From Fibrobacter sp. (GTDB taxonomy: Bacteria > Fibrobacterota > Chitinivibrionia > Chitinivibrionales > Chitinispirillaceae): DNA of 37,575 nt. Below, one piece after another: positions 26,575-34,423 of this stretch. The notes beneath the pieces are model-generated. The model was not told where the DNA came from. It saw only the letters and a program-made list of their open reading frames with translations, and did not search any database. Each line of letters opens with the position of its first letter. Position 1 is the stretch's first letter. The position numbers and the translations under genes are program-made. Location of the stretch: the NCBI GenBank assembly GCA_012513915.1, contig JAAZBG010000196.1, positions 1 to 37,575 on the forward strand, in the 5' to 3' direction.

Positions 26575-29304
26575 ATGCAAATATTTTTAAATAATCAGGC
26601 ATACGATGCCAATGAAGGGGAAACCGTTCTTGAAGTGGCACGCCGGAATGGTATCTATATTCCATCATTATGTTATCATCCTAAAACCGGTGCGACAGCA
26701 AAATGCCGCGTTTGTATAGTAAGTGTTGAGGGAATGAAGGGCTATCAGACGTCATGCAACCTGAAAGTAAAGGAGGGCATGAAGGTTATTACGTCAAGTG
26801 ACGAAATTCGCGCGTCGCAAAGACTTGTTGTCGAACTGATGCTTGCCGGTGGTTGTCATGATTGTCTCTCATGCGAAAAAAGCGGTTCGTGTGAGCTGCA
26901 GGATGCCTGTTACTATCTTGGTATTGAACGTACATCATTTGCAGAATCCCCAAGTGGCCTAAAAGACACAAGCTCCGAATTTATTATCATTGATTATGAC
27001 AAATGTATCAAATGCGGGCGTTGTATCGCTGCATGCAATGAGAACGTTGTTAATGAAGTATTGAGTTTTGGTTATCGTGGTAGAAATACTACTGTCATTT
27101 GTGACACAGATCTGCCTATGGGTGAATCAAGTTGTGTACAGTGTGGTGAATGTGTGCAGGCATGTCCGACCGGTGCGCTGACTAACAAAAAAGCACGTGG
27201 GCTTGGACGTGATTCTCATCTTGAAACGGTAAATACAACATGTCCGTATTGCGGTGTCGGATGTCAACTCGTATTGCATATTGATCGTGAACATAATAAA
27301 GTGGTACGTGTAAGCGGACGTGACGCTGCACCGAACTTTGGAAAACTGTGCGTAAAAGGACGTTATGGTTATGAATTTCATGCAAGTCCGAAACGTCTGC
27401 AATATCCAATGATTAAAAAGAATGGTAAGCACGAAAGAGTTTCATGGGACGAAGCGCTTGATTATACTGCATCCAGAATTAAAAGCATCGTTGAGAAAAA
27501 CGGTCCAGATGTATTTTCTGCATTTGGTTCCGGACGTATTACAAACGAGAATAACTATGCAGTGCAGAAGTTTACTCGTGCAGTAATAAAGACAAATAAC
27601 GTTGACCATTGCGCTCGCGTATGTCATGCGCCTACAGTTGCGGGGCTTGCATATGCTTTTGGAAGTGGTGCTGCGACAAATTCAATTGCTGATATTCTTG
27701 AAGCCGAGCTCCTTTTTGTCATTGGTTCAAATATGACTGAAGCGCATCCGGTAGTTTCTTATTATGTCAAAAAGGCTGCAAAAAACGGCGCCACTCTGAT
27801 CGTTTGTGATCCCCGTAAAGTTGACATAGCACATTGGTCGGATCTCTACGTACAGTTCAAGGTCGGTACCGATGTCCCCTTCTTAAATGGACTTATGAAT
27901 GAGATATTAAAAAATGGCTGGCAGGATGATGAGTTCATGAAGAAGTATACCGAGAATCCGGAGGAAATTAAAAAATGGGTAGAGGAATATCCGGCTGAGA
28001 AAGCATCAGAGCTCAGTGGTGTTTCAGTTGACATGATTAAAAAAATCGCACAGATGCTTGGTACTGCGAAGAAAGTCAATGTGATATATACGCTTGGTGT
28101 AACAGAGCATATCTGCGGAACTGACAATGTAAAAACTATTGCCAATCTGCAGATGGTTCTTGGGCATCTTGGTAAACCTGGATGTGGTGTTAATCCCTTG
28201 CGTGGACAAAATAATGTCCAGGGTGCCTGCGATATGGGTGCATTGCCAAATGTTTACCACAATTATCAGAATGTTGACGATCCGGCTGTCGCTGCCAAAA
28301 TGGAAAAAGCATGGGGTGTAAGTGGTCTGCCATTAAAACCCGGCTATAAAATGCCTACAATGCTTCATAAAACAAAGGATGGTGGTACAAAAGCACTTCT
28401 TTGTGTCGGTGACAACACTGTGCATACTGAGCCCCATATGGCAAAGACAATTGAAGAGATCAAGGCCCTGGAATTTCTGGCTGTTGCAGATATTTTCCCA
28501 AACTTGACAACACAACATGCTGATGTGATTTTTCCTGATACCTGCTTTAATGAAGATTATGGAACATATTCAAATCTGGAACGTCGGGTATCACTGCTCA
28601 ATAAAGCGGTTGATCCTCCTGGAGAAGCAAGGCCAACGTGGTGGATCATGAACGAGCTGGCAAAACGGTTCGGTGTTGATCTGCACTTGACATCAGCCAG
28701 GGATACATGGGAGGATATGAGAAATTCCGGTACAAGCATGGCTGGTATCACTCATGAACGTATTAAAGAAACCGGTATACAGTGGCCATGTCCGACGGTT
28801 ACTCATCCAGGAACACCGATCCTTCATCTTGACGGAAAGTTTACACGTGGAAAAGGTTTGTTCAGCCATACCGTTTATCGTCATCAGGCAGAACTACCGG
28901 ACAGCGAGTATCCTTTTGTATTGTCAACAGGAAGAAGATTGTGGCATTATCACTCCGGTACACAGACAAGAAATTCTATCGGACTTGAAAACCTCTGCCC
29001 TGAAGAGTTGATGGAAATAAGTCACGAGGATGCCAAAATAATGAATGTTAAAACCGGTGATATTGTAAAGGCAACAAGCAGACGTGGATCTATTACGCTT
29101 AAAGCATGGGTTACAGACCGCTCACCAAAAGGTGTTGCATGGTGTTCATTCCATTTTCATGAAGCATGTGCAAATGTTCTCACTAACAGTGCTTATGATA
29201 ATGTTACTGAAACTCCTGAGTATAAAGCCTGTGCAATAAAGATTGAAAAAGTTGCTGATGGAGAGCCAATTGGAGTAAATTTCAAACGTCAGGCAAGACC
29301 ATAA
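26575..29304 (+). CDS. Formate dehydrogenase catalytic subunit, Cys type, Mo/W-bisMGD
   Basis: This 909-residue subunit oxidises formate or reduces CO2. An N-terminal NuoG-like part carries [2Fe-2S] ligands Cys33, 44, 47 and 61, a His-Cys [4Fe-4S] motif (GGCHDCLSCEKSGSC) and two ferredoxin motifs (CIKCGRCIAAC, CVQCGECVQAC). The molybdopterin domain begins at about 222 with CPYCGVGC and KLCVKGRYG. The metal ligand is Cys350, in HCARVCHAPTVAGL; its codon is TGT, so this is a cysteine and not a selenocysteine enzyme. His351 matches the conserved active-site His. The C-terminal dinucleotide-binding domain starts near residue 780. GAGG precedes the ATG; a hairpin follows the stop. Confidence 0.95.
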   Translation: MQIFLNNQAYDANEGETVLEVARRNGIYIPSLCYHPKTGATAKCRVCIVSVEGMKGYQTSCNLKVKEGMKVITSSDEIRASQRLVVELMLAGGCHDCLSCEKSGSCELQDACYYLGIERTSFAESPSGLKDTSSEFIIIDYDKCIKCGRCIAACNENVVNEVLSFGYRGRNTTVICDTDLPMGESSCVQCGECVQACPTGALTNKKARGLGRDSHLETVNTTCPYCGVGCQLVLHIDREHNKVVRVSGRDAAPNFGKLCVKGRYGYEFHASPKRLQYPMIKKNGKHERVSWDEALDYTASRIKSIVEKNGPDVFSAFGSGRITNENNYAVQKFTRAVIKTNNVDHCARVCHAPTVAGLAYAFGSGAATNSIADILEAELLFVIGSNMTEAHPVVSYYVKKAAKNGATLIVCDPRKVDIAHWSDLYVQFKVGTDVPFLNGLMNEILKNGWQDDEFMKKYTENPEEIKKWVEEYPAEKASELSGVSVDMIKKIAQMLGTAKKVNVIYTLGVTEHICGTDNVKTIANLQMVLGHLGKPGCGVNPLRGQNNVQGACDMGALPNVYHNYQNVDDPAVAAKMEKAWGVSGLPLKPGYKMPTMLHKTKDGGTKALLCVGDNTVHTEPHMAKTIEEIKALEFLAVADIFPNLTTQHADVIFPDTCFNEDYGTYSNLERRVSLLNKAVDPPGEARPTWWIMNELAKRFGVDLHLTSARDTWEDMRNSGTSMAGITHERIKETGIQWPCPTVTHPGTPILHLDGKFTRGKGLFSHTVYRHQAELPDSEYPFVLSTGRRLWHYHSGTQTRNSIGLENLCPEELMEISHEDAKIMNVKTGDIVKATSRRGSITLKAWVTDRSPKGVAWCSFHFHEACANVLTNSAYDNVTETPEYKACAIKIEKVADGEPIGVNFKRQARP

Positions 29305-29307
29305 TAC

Positions 29308-29325
29308 AGTGCACTTCGGTGCACT
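29308..29325 (+). terminator. UUCG-loop hairpin after the formate dehydrogenase gene
   Basis: AGTGCAC-TTCG-GTGCACT, a perfect 7-bp stem with a stable tetraloop, is followed by ATTCTTGTTTGTTT. It may terminate or end-protect the dehydrogenase mRNA. The next ribosome site is only about 20 bases away, so some read-through is likely. Confidence 0.65.
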
Positions 29326-29355
29326 ATTCTTGTTTGTTTACAAAAGGAAGTAATA

Positions 29356-29805
29356 ATGGATATAAAATCTCTTTTCAAAATTGCTATCGATCAGGAAATT
29401 GAAGCTTGTGAATTTTACAAAAAAGCATCTGAAAAAGTATCGAATCCCGGTGTAAAAGATATTTTTATGCAGCTTTCTGCTGATGAAGCCGGGCATGCGG
29501 AGACGCTCAGAAAATATGAACAGGATTCATCTCTTGTTGGTAAATTTGTTTCACCTGAGGTAGATTATGCTATCGCAGATAGTAACAATTCTCCGGAATT
29601 GTCAATTACTATGAAACCTGCAGATGCGATAATGCTTGCGGCTAAAAAGGAGCAGGATGCGTCGGAATTCTATACGGCACTTTCAAAAAAAGCAACTGAT
29701 AAAGAAATTGTTGCAATGCTTCAATCTCTTGCTGCTATGGAGCTTGGTCATAAGCAGAAACTTGAAAATGCATTTGTGCAGGTAGGTTACCCGGAATCAT
29801 TTTAA
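29356..29805 (+). CDS. Rubrerythrin-like diiron protein without rubredoxin domain
   Basis: A 149-residue four-helix protein. Glu16 (or Glu14), Glu44 with His47 (DEAGHAE), Glu99 and Glu129 with His132 (MELGHK) give the expected two-iron site of ferritin-like erythrins. There is no C-terminal Cys4 rubredoxin domain, so electrons must come from another protein. Such proteins reduce peroxide in anaerobes and could protect the oxygen-sensitive formate dehydrogenase encoded just upstream. AAAGGAAG precedes the ATG. A strong terminator follows. Confidence 0.87.
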   Translation: MDIKSLFKIAIDQEIEACEFYKKASEKVSNPGVKDIFMQLSADEAGHAETLRKYEQDSSLVGKFVSPEVDYAIADSNNSPELSITMKPADAIMLAAKKEQDASEFYTALSKKATDKEIVAMLQSLAAMELGHKQKLENAFVQVGYPESF

Positions 29806-29833
29806 TACTGTACGAGGTAGTACGATGATATCT

Positions 29834-29879
29834 CATACGAACACAGTGCTTCTGAAGTGTTGTGTTCGTATGCTTTTTT
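29834..29879 (+). terminator. Strong intrinsic terminator after the erythrin gene
   Basis: CATACGAACACA and TGTGTTCGTATG form a 12-bp perfect stem, followed by CTTTTTTA. Confidence 0.9.
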
Positions 29880-29889
29880 AATTCAGATG

Positions 29890-29932
29890 GCTCGCCCCCT
29901 AAATCCCCGCAGGGGGACTTAGGGGGCGGGCT
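29890..29932. repeat. GC-rich palindromic dispersed repeat
   Basis: A hairpin of the type GCTCGCCCCCTAA ... TTAGGGGGCGGGC with an inner CCCC/GGGG stem. Related blocks recur at 31.5 kb and at both ends of the element at 36.7 kb. It sits between the erythrin terminator and the MobB-like gene and stands out sharply from the AT-rich surroundings. Confidence 0.75.
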
Positions 29933-29955
29933 GTATACCATAAAAAGGACATATC

Positions 29956-30405
29956 ATGAAAATTATTGTTGTTTCAGGAGCATGTTCCGGTGTTGGTAAA
30001 TCAACACTTGCAAGAGGTATATCAAATCTGATACCAGATGCCCTTACTGTAAAGATCGGGCATCATGAAGAAAATATACAAAAAGAAATTAAACTCTTTC
30101 CAATGGGTACATCAATCGACACTGTCAGGCAGTTTGCAGGCAATGTACCTTACCTGATAATTGAGAGTAATAGTATATTAATAGAAATTATTCCGGAGTG
30201 TGTGATATATCTCACCGGGGAATCATCAAAACCATCTGCATCACTTGCTTTGACAAAGGCGGATATCATACGCGGTGAATATATTGATACCCCTAAAATT
30301 AATGAATTGGCATTACGTTTATCGCTTGATATAAGTGTAGTAAGGAAAATAGCAATGATGGCAGGCGCGAAGGTGGGTGCGGTTTGTGAGATGATTCCGG
30401 CATAA
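29956..30405 (+). CDS. MobB-like P-loop protein of molybdenum cofactor/FDH maturation
   Basis: A 149-residue protein with AAAAGGA before its ATG. A P-loop (GACSGVGKST, residues 8-17) begins a compact NTPase fold with DTVRQFAG, an YLIIESNS strand and a later KPSASLALTKADI segment. It resembles MobB, the partner of MobA, but is diverged. Residues about 112-146 form a helical tail (ELALRLSLDISVVRKIAMM, then AGAKVGAV) that closely matches, without gaps, a segment in the MobA fusion protein encoded 2.2 kb downstream. This supports a shared partner or cofactor. It is followed by fdhD. The family name is uncertain. Confidence 0.65.
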   Translation: MKIIVVSGACSGVGKSTLARGISNLIPDALTVKIGHHEENIQKEIKLFPMGTSIDTVRQFAGNVPYLIIESNSILIEIIPECVIYLTGESSKPSASLALTKADIIRGEYIDTPKINELALRLSLDISVVRKIAMMAGAKVGAVCEMIPA

Positions 30406-30446
30406 GAATCGATTGATTATTTGATACGGTATGTAAGGTGATAGTG

Positions 30447-31223
30447 ATGAATAATGAGAATAATTCCTTTGTTACAATTGAAACAATTCGCGTTAACAAT
30501 GCTCAAATTGAGCATACAACCGATACTGTTGCAGGGGAAGTGTCGCTGACAATTATCGCTAATGACCAGGAGGTCGCAACGTTACGTGTATCACCACAGC
30601 ATATTCATGAATTAGTGTGTGGTTATTTGTTTACTTCGGGATTTATTAATGACAGTTCCGAAATGCGAAATTTCCGGATTAATAACCAGAAGTGGCTTGC
30701 ATATGTTGATCTGCCACATTTACCGGATCTATCAGTAATACAAAAAAAGAATGATAACGTACCAGGCAATAATAACGCGATGCATATTAGCGACTTGTCA
30801 TCAACTATAAAGCCGGTTTACGATCTGAAGGTGGATAAAGAGCAGATATTTACATTGATACAGAAGCTTGAAAAAGGTTCCGATCTATTTAATATGACAG
30901 GAGCTGTTCATACATCGATATTGTCAAGCAATGATACAGAATATTGCATCGATGATATCGCCCGTCATAATTCAGTGGATAAAGTAATCGGCAGAGCTCT
31001 CCTTGAGAAAAAGGATTTGAGATCCTTTATTCTTGCCCGTACTGGACGAACATCATCTGAAATTGTTTACAAAGTACGACGGGCTGGAATACCTGTTACA
31101 ATTTCTCGAGGTGCTCCGACACACCAGGCCGTGTATTTGTGCAGAGAGATGGGAATTACACTTGTAGGATTCGCAAGGAAGAGAACATTCAATATTTATG
31201 CACATCCAGAGCTGATTAATTAA
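30447..31223 (+). CDS. fdhD: Formate dehydrogenase accessory sulfurtransferase FdhD, CxxC motif missing
   Basis: FdhD delivers sulfur to the Mo-bisMGD cofactor of formate dehydrogenase. The ATG at 30447 has AAGGTG six bases ahead and gives 258 residues; a GTG three codons earlier is possible. The family is clear from LRVSPQHIHELVCGYL, FNMTGAVHTSIL, the IARHNSVDKVIG block and SRGAPTHQAV followed by GITLVGFARKRTFNIYAHPE. However, the loop where E. coli has the catalytic CxxC (about residues 97-115 here) reads IQKKNDNVPGNNN and contains no Cys. The only cysteines are C58, C167 and C232. The protein may bind and protect the cofactor without persulfide transfer, or use another Cys. Confidence 0.93.
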   Translation: MNNENNSFVTIETIRVNNAQIEHTTDTVAGEVSLTIIANDQEVATLRVSPQHIHELVCGYLFTSGFINDSSEMRNFRINNQKWLAYVDLPHLPDLSVIQKKNDNVPGNNNAMHISDLSSTIKPVYDLKVDKEQIFTLIQKLEKGSDLFNMTGAVHTSILSSNDTEYCIDDIARHNSVDKVIGRALLEKKDLRSFILARTGRTSSEIVYKVRRAGIPVTISRGAPTHQAVYLCREMGITLVGFARKRTFNIYAHPELIN

Positions 31224-31277
31224 ATCGGTTAAAAAAGATTAATCATAATTGTATAAGGATTTCTCAAAAGGTAAAAA

Positions 31278-31472
31278 ATGGATAAAATTAAACAGGTCGA
31301 TGAAAAACTCGATACAATTGCCGTTGCAGGTAATGATGGCAGGAAGAGAATATCATGTCTTGAGGCATTAAAAATAAGTACCGATTGCAAGGTATCTGCT
31401 GATATTGTAGGGAAACGATGTGATGACAAAAATATAAGAATTTGTAATTGTCAGTTAACATGCTTTGAATGA
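31278..31472 (+). CDS. Small Cys-rich protein of the FDH maturation cluster
   Basis: A 64-residue protein with AAAAGGT before its ATG, 54 bases after fdhD. Cysteines at 27, 37, 48, 56, 58 and 62, with a CNCQLTC ending, suggest metal binding. Residues 38-59 align without gaps with a segment of the neighbouring MobA fusion (both VS, then 18 residues, then Q) and less well with the tail of the MobB-like protein. From memory, endings such as IKIxxCQLGCF occur in molybdopterin-related proteins of other anaerobes, which would make this a stand-alone copy of that small domain. Not a named family I can assign. Confidence 0.65.
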   Translation: MDKIKQVDEKLDTIAVAGNDGRKRISCLEALKISTDCKVSADIVGKRCDDKNIRICNCQLTCFE

Positions 31473-31485
31473 CCTTTTTTTTACG

Positions 31486-31513
31486 GTCGATATGTCGACT
31501 TCGACATTTCGAC
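31486..31513. other. 12-bp hairpin after the small Cys-rich gene
   Basis: GTCGATATGTCG pairs with CGACATTTCGAC (one mismatch) around ACTT. There is no T run after it; eight Ts lie just before it. It may end the fdhD transcript or belong to the adjoining repeat element. Confidence 0.5.
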
Positions 31514-31514
31514 T

Positions 31515-31726
31515 GGCGCGCCCCCTAAATCCCCCGCAGGGGGACTTGAAGTATGTAGCATAAAGCTGATGTTTTTCATTACTAAAGGGGAAGTGATTGT
31601 TTTTTAATCAAAAAAATACCTCCCTCCTGCGGGGGAGGTCGCTCGGCTTTGCGAGCGGGTGGGGGCGAGCGCATAAGTACACTGCTGGCTTGTAAACATT
31701 AAGTTATTAGCATTATGCAGGGGCGA
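31515..31726. repeat. Degenerate MITE-like repeat
   Basis: This gap starts with a GCGCGCCCCCTAAATC-type arm. About 90 bases on, it holds TACCTCCCTCCTGCGGGGGA, then a GCTCGGCTTTGCGAGC hairpin and GGGTGGGGGCGAGCGCA. From about 31605 to 31722 it closely matches 36756-36870 downstream, including the less GC-rich tail (AAGTA, ACTG, TTAAG-like blocks). No reading frame is supported in 31473-31790. Confidence 0.8.
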
Positions 31727-31790
31727 AATTAGTGTATGCAGTTTACACAAGATCAGGATTCCTGAATTTACATAAGGAAATTTTAAGAAA

Positions 31791-32162
31791 ATGAAATCCG
31801 GTATGAAGTTGTTTCTTAATAGCGATAACGGGGAGGCCGTGTTTGGAAGCGGAAAGTGGAAACTGCTTGCTGCCATTGATGAACTTGGATCAATTCAAAA
31901 GGCCGCAGAGTCTTTGGATCGAAGTTACCGAAAGGCTTGGGGCGATATAAAAAGCGCAGAGAGTGGATTTGGAAAAAAACTGGTGGTTACAGTCAGGGGA
32001 GGCCGATCCGGAGGTGAAACAAAACTAACGGAATTTGGTAAACAATTCCTGAATGCCTGGAATAGTTATTATTTGTCAGTAGATCAGTATGTTAAGAATG
32101 CGTATAACGAAAATTTGTCACCTGTTCTCAACACAATTAAAAACAGAGTTGACAATACATGA
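31791..32162 (+). CDS. ModE-like winged-helix regulator without molybdate-binding domains
   Basis: A 123-residue protein corresponding to the N-terminal half of ModE: LLAAIDELGSIQKAAESLDR followed by SYRKAWGDIKSAESGF, then a basic wing (VRGGRSGGETKLTEFGKQFL). E. coli ModE has about 140 further residues of two TOBE domains that bind molybdate; here they are absent, so the effector must act another way or the protein may pair with the TOBE protein of the mod operon. Its stop overlaps the next ATG (ATGA). Likely targets are the mod and Moco genes. Confidence 0.88.
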   Translation: MKSGMKLFLNSDNGEAVFGSGKWKLLAAIDELGSIQKAAESLDRSYRKAWGDIKSAESGFGKKLVVTVRGGRSGGETKLTEFGKQFLNAWNSYYLSVDQYVKNAYNENLSPVLNTIKNRVDNT

Positions 32163-33157
32163 AAAACATTTTGATAGTACCATTCAATAGTCATGCCTGG
32201 AATCAATTCATTACCGATGAAATTGAAAGTCTTTTGTCACTATCTTTTCAAAATGTCAACAAAGTGAACGTATATCAGAGCGATTCTGTAGAAGATGATT
32301 TTAAAAATAAAAAGAGTCAATCAACAGATGCCTTAGCGGTACAGTCTGTTTCTATTTATCTAGGTGATCATGAAATAGACGGGCTTGTTCCCGATCTGAT
32401 ACTGCAACCATTTGAAACAGGTGATGCCATGCTGTATCGTGATACTGCACATTGTGCAAGAATGGTGTACGGTTCAGTAATGTCGGATAATGAATTACAT
32501 CTGTGTGCAGACAAACTTGGGGTATCATTAAGTGTAATAAAAAAAATGGCCTGGTTATCCGGTGTAAAAGTTGAGACTGTACAGGGAATTCTGCTTGCCG
32601 GTGGAAAAAGTTCCCGCATGGGCACAGACAAAGCATCGCTTACCCTTGGAGAGACGACTCTTGGGGCATCACTCGCAGAGATGCTTGAACAAAGTTGTGA
32701 TAACCTTCTTGTTAGTATCGCTAAAGGTAAACAATCACCAATTGAGAATATTCGGGTTGTTGTCGATAAATATGATGGATTAGGGCCTCTTGCCGGCATC
32801 TGTTCGTCATTGACAGAAACGGATTCAAGAGTGTCATTTGTCGTTGCCTGCGACATACCATATATCCATCCAATGCTCATTCGTAAAATGCTGTCTTTTT
32901 GCAATGAGTATGATATTGTGGTTCCATCGTTTAAAGCCGGTACAGTTGAACCGCTGATGGCGGTATATACAAAAAAATGTCTCGGAGCAATTGAAACACT
33001 GCTTGACATGAAGATGCTACGGGTTAAAGACCTGTTTAACATGTGTAAAACAAAAACAGTAGCCTGGTCTGATAGTGCATGGTACGCTAATTTGAATACA
33101 CGGGAAGAATACAATGCGTACTGTAATGCAAACGTGATAAAAACACACATAAAATGA
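32159..33157 (+). CDS. mobA: Molybdenum cofactor guanylyltransferase MobA with extra N-terminal domain
   Basis: A 332-residue fusion. From residue 143 the MobA nucleotidyltransferase begins with GILLAGGKSSRMGTDKAS (GTP-binding), then DGLGPLAGI, VACDIPYI and a C-terminal VKDLF/DSAWYANLNTREEY pattern; MobA transfers GMP from GTP to molybdopterin. Residues 1-142 are additional. They contain a predicted alpha/beta region and, at about 117-138, GVSLSVIKKMAWLSGVKVE, which aligns without gaps with the tail of the MobB-like protein. The N-terminal part may be a partner-binding or cofactor-handover domain. The start overlaps modE by four bases. Confidence 0.9.
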   Translation: MKNILIVPFNSHAWNQFITDEIESLLSLSFQNVNKVNVYQSDSVEDDFKNKKSQSTDALAVQSVSIYLGDHEIDGLVPDLILQPFETGDAMLYRDTAHCARMVYGSVMSDNELHLCADKLGVSLSVIKKMAWLSGVKVETVQGILLAGGKSSRMGTDKASLTLGETTLGASLAEMLEQSCDNLLVSIAKGKQSPIENIRVVVDKYDGLGPLAGICSSLTETDSRVSFVVACDIPYIHPMLIRKMLSFCNEYDIVVPSFKAGTVEPLMAVYTKKCLGAIETLLDMKMLRVKDLFNMCKTKTVAWSDSAWYANLNTREEYNAYCNANVIKTHIK

Positions 33158-33234
33158 GATTGAATCAATAGTAATAATACAACATTGAGAATGAATTGAT
33201 AAAATATGTGTTTATACAATAAGGAAAACGAATA

Positions 33235-34413
33235 ATGGTGTCATTTGAAAAAGCTTTTGAAATTGTTATGAAGGCTGTTTGTCCTTGCGATTGTGAGATT
33301 GTTGAACTTGAACATTCGATAGGGCGTGTGTTAGCCGGGGATATACTATCAGATGTTAATATGCCGCCAGCTGATATGTCAGCTATGGATGGATATGCCT
33401 GTAAATTTTCTGACCGTTCAATGCCGCTGAAAATCGTTGAAACAATTGCTGCCGGGGTAGTTCCAAAGATGTCAATAGAGACAGGAACGTGCAGCCGGAT
33501 CATGACTGGTGCAATGGTGCCATCAGGTGCAGATTGTGTCGTGATGTTTGAACACAGCTCGGAAGCGGATGGCATTGTCACTGTTACCAAAATAACAAAT
33601 AATAAAAATATCCGTTACAAAGCAGAAGATACAAAAGCCGGAGATGTATTGCTAAGTAAAGGAACGCGTATTGATGCTGCAACATGTGCCCTGCTTGCTG
33701 CTACAGGTTGTAAAAATGTACCGGCAGCTAAGTACCCTCGTATCGCTATTATTGCTACAGGGAATGAACTCGTTGAACCGGAGCAATTTCCTGTTGATGC
33801 ACAAATACGTAATAGTAATAGTTATCAGCTTTACGCGCAGACTCTACGGTGCGGATGTACGCCGGTGTATTTAGGGATCGCAAAAGATACAAAAAAATCA
33901 ACACTGGATTTAATAGAAAAAGCAAAGTCTGAATCGGATGTTATTCTCATCTCCGGAGGTGTCTCGGCAGGAGATTTTGATTACGTTCCAGACGTACTAA
34001 AAGAATGTGGCTTTAATGTGCTCGTTGAAAGTATTGCAATTAAACCAGGTAAACCAACAACGTTTGCAACGAATGGCAAACAGTTTGTTTTTGGCATGCC
34101 CGGTAATCCTGTTTCAACATTTGTTTTGTTTGAAATGCTTGTACGCCCTTTTCTCATGGGTATGATGGGGAATTACAATACGCCGGTATTTGTCAAGGTA
34201 CCTCTTGCAAGTGAAATAAAGAAGAAAAAAGGTGATAGAAAAGAGGTGGTGCCGGTCAGGTTTAACGTAGAGGGCTGTGCAGAAACAGTCAAGTATCACG
34301 GATCTGCACACATTAACGCCTATTCAAAAGCACATGCATTTTTGTGGCTGAATGAAGATATTGGTACGGTTGAAAAGGGAACAATGGTTTCAGTGCAGCT
34401 CATTGAGAAATAA
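33235..34413 (+). CDS. moeA: Molybdopterin molybdenumtransferase MoeA
   Basis: MoeA inserts molybdenum into adenylylated molybdopterin. A 392-residue protein with AAGGAAAA before the ATG. Domains I/II include PPADMSAMDGYA and RIMTGAMVPSGADCVVMFE. Domain III (MogA-like) has ATGNELVEP, ISGGVSAGDFDYV and the GMPGNPVSTFV loop. Domain IV is the C-terminal beta part from about residue 320. Normal length. The MobA gene lies 77 bases upstream and moaA starts 10 bases after its stop. Confidence 0.95.
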   Translation: MVSFEKAFEIVMKAVCPCDCEIVELEHSIGRVLAGDILSDVNMPPADMSAMDGYACKFSDRSMPLKIVETIAAGVVPKMSIETGTCSRIMTGAMVPSGADCVVMFEHSSEADGIVTVTKITNNKNIRYKAEDTKAGDVLLSKGTRIDAATCALLAATGCKNVPAAKYPRIAIIATGNELVEPEQFPVDAQIRNSNSYQLYAQTLRCGCTPVYLGIAKDTKKSTLDLIEKAKSESDVILISGGVSAGDFDYVPDVLKECGFNVLVESIAIKPGKPTTFATNGKQFVFGMPGNPVSTFVLFEMLVRPFLMGMMGNYNTPVFVKVPLASEIKKKKGDRKEVVPVRFNVEGCAETVKYHGSAHINAYSKAHAFLWLNEDIGTVEKGTMVSVQLIEK

Positions 34414-34423
34414 AGGACAAAGT

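Noticed and set aside
27622-27624. Selenocysteine at the formate dehydrogenase active site
   Set aside because: The codon is TGT, giving Cys350, and the frame is uninterrupted; no SECIS element is needed.
31604-31876. 90-codon minus-strand frame across the repeat and the start of modE
   Set aside because: It is a shadow of the repeat and of the ModE coding strand, with no independent support.
32368-33219. 283-codon minus-strand frame opposite mobA
   Set aside because: The plus-strand protein has clear MobA motifs; the opposite frame shows none and its composition fits an antisense shadow.
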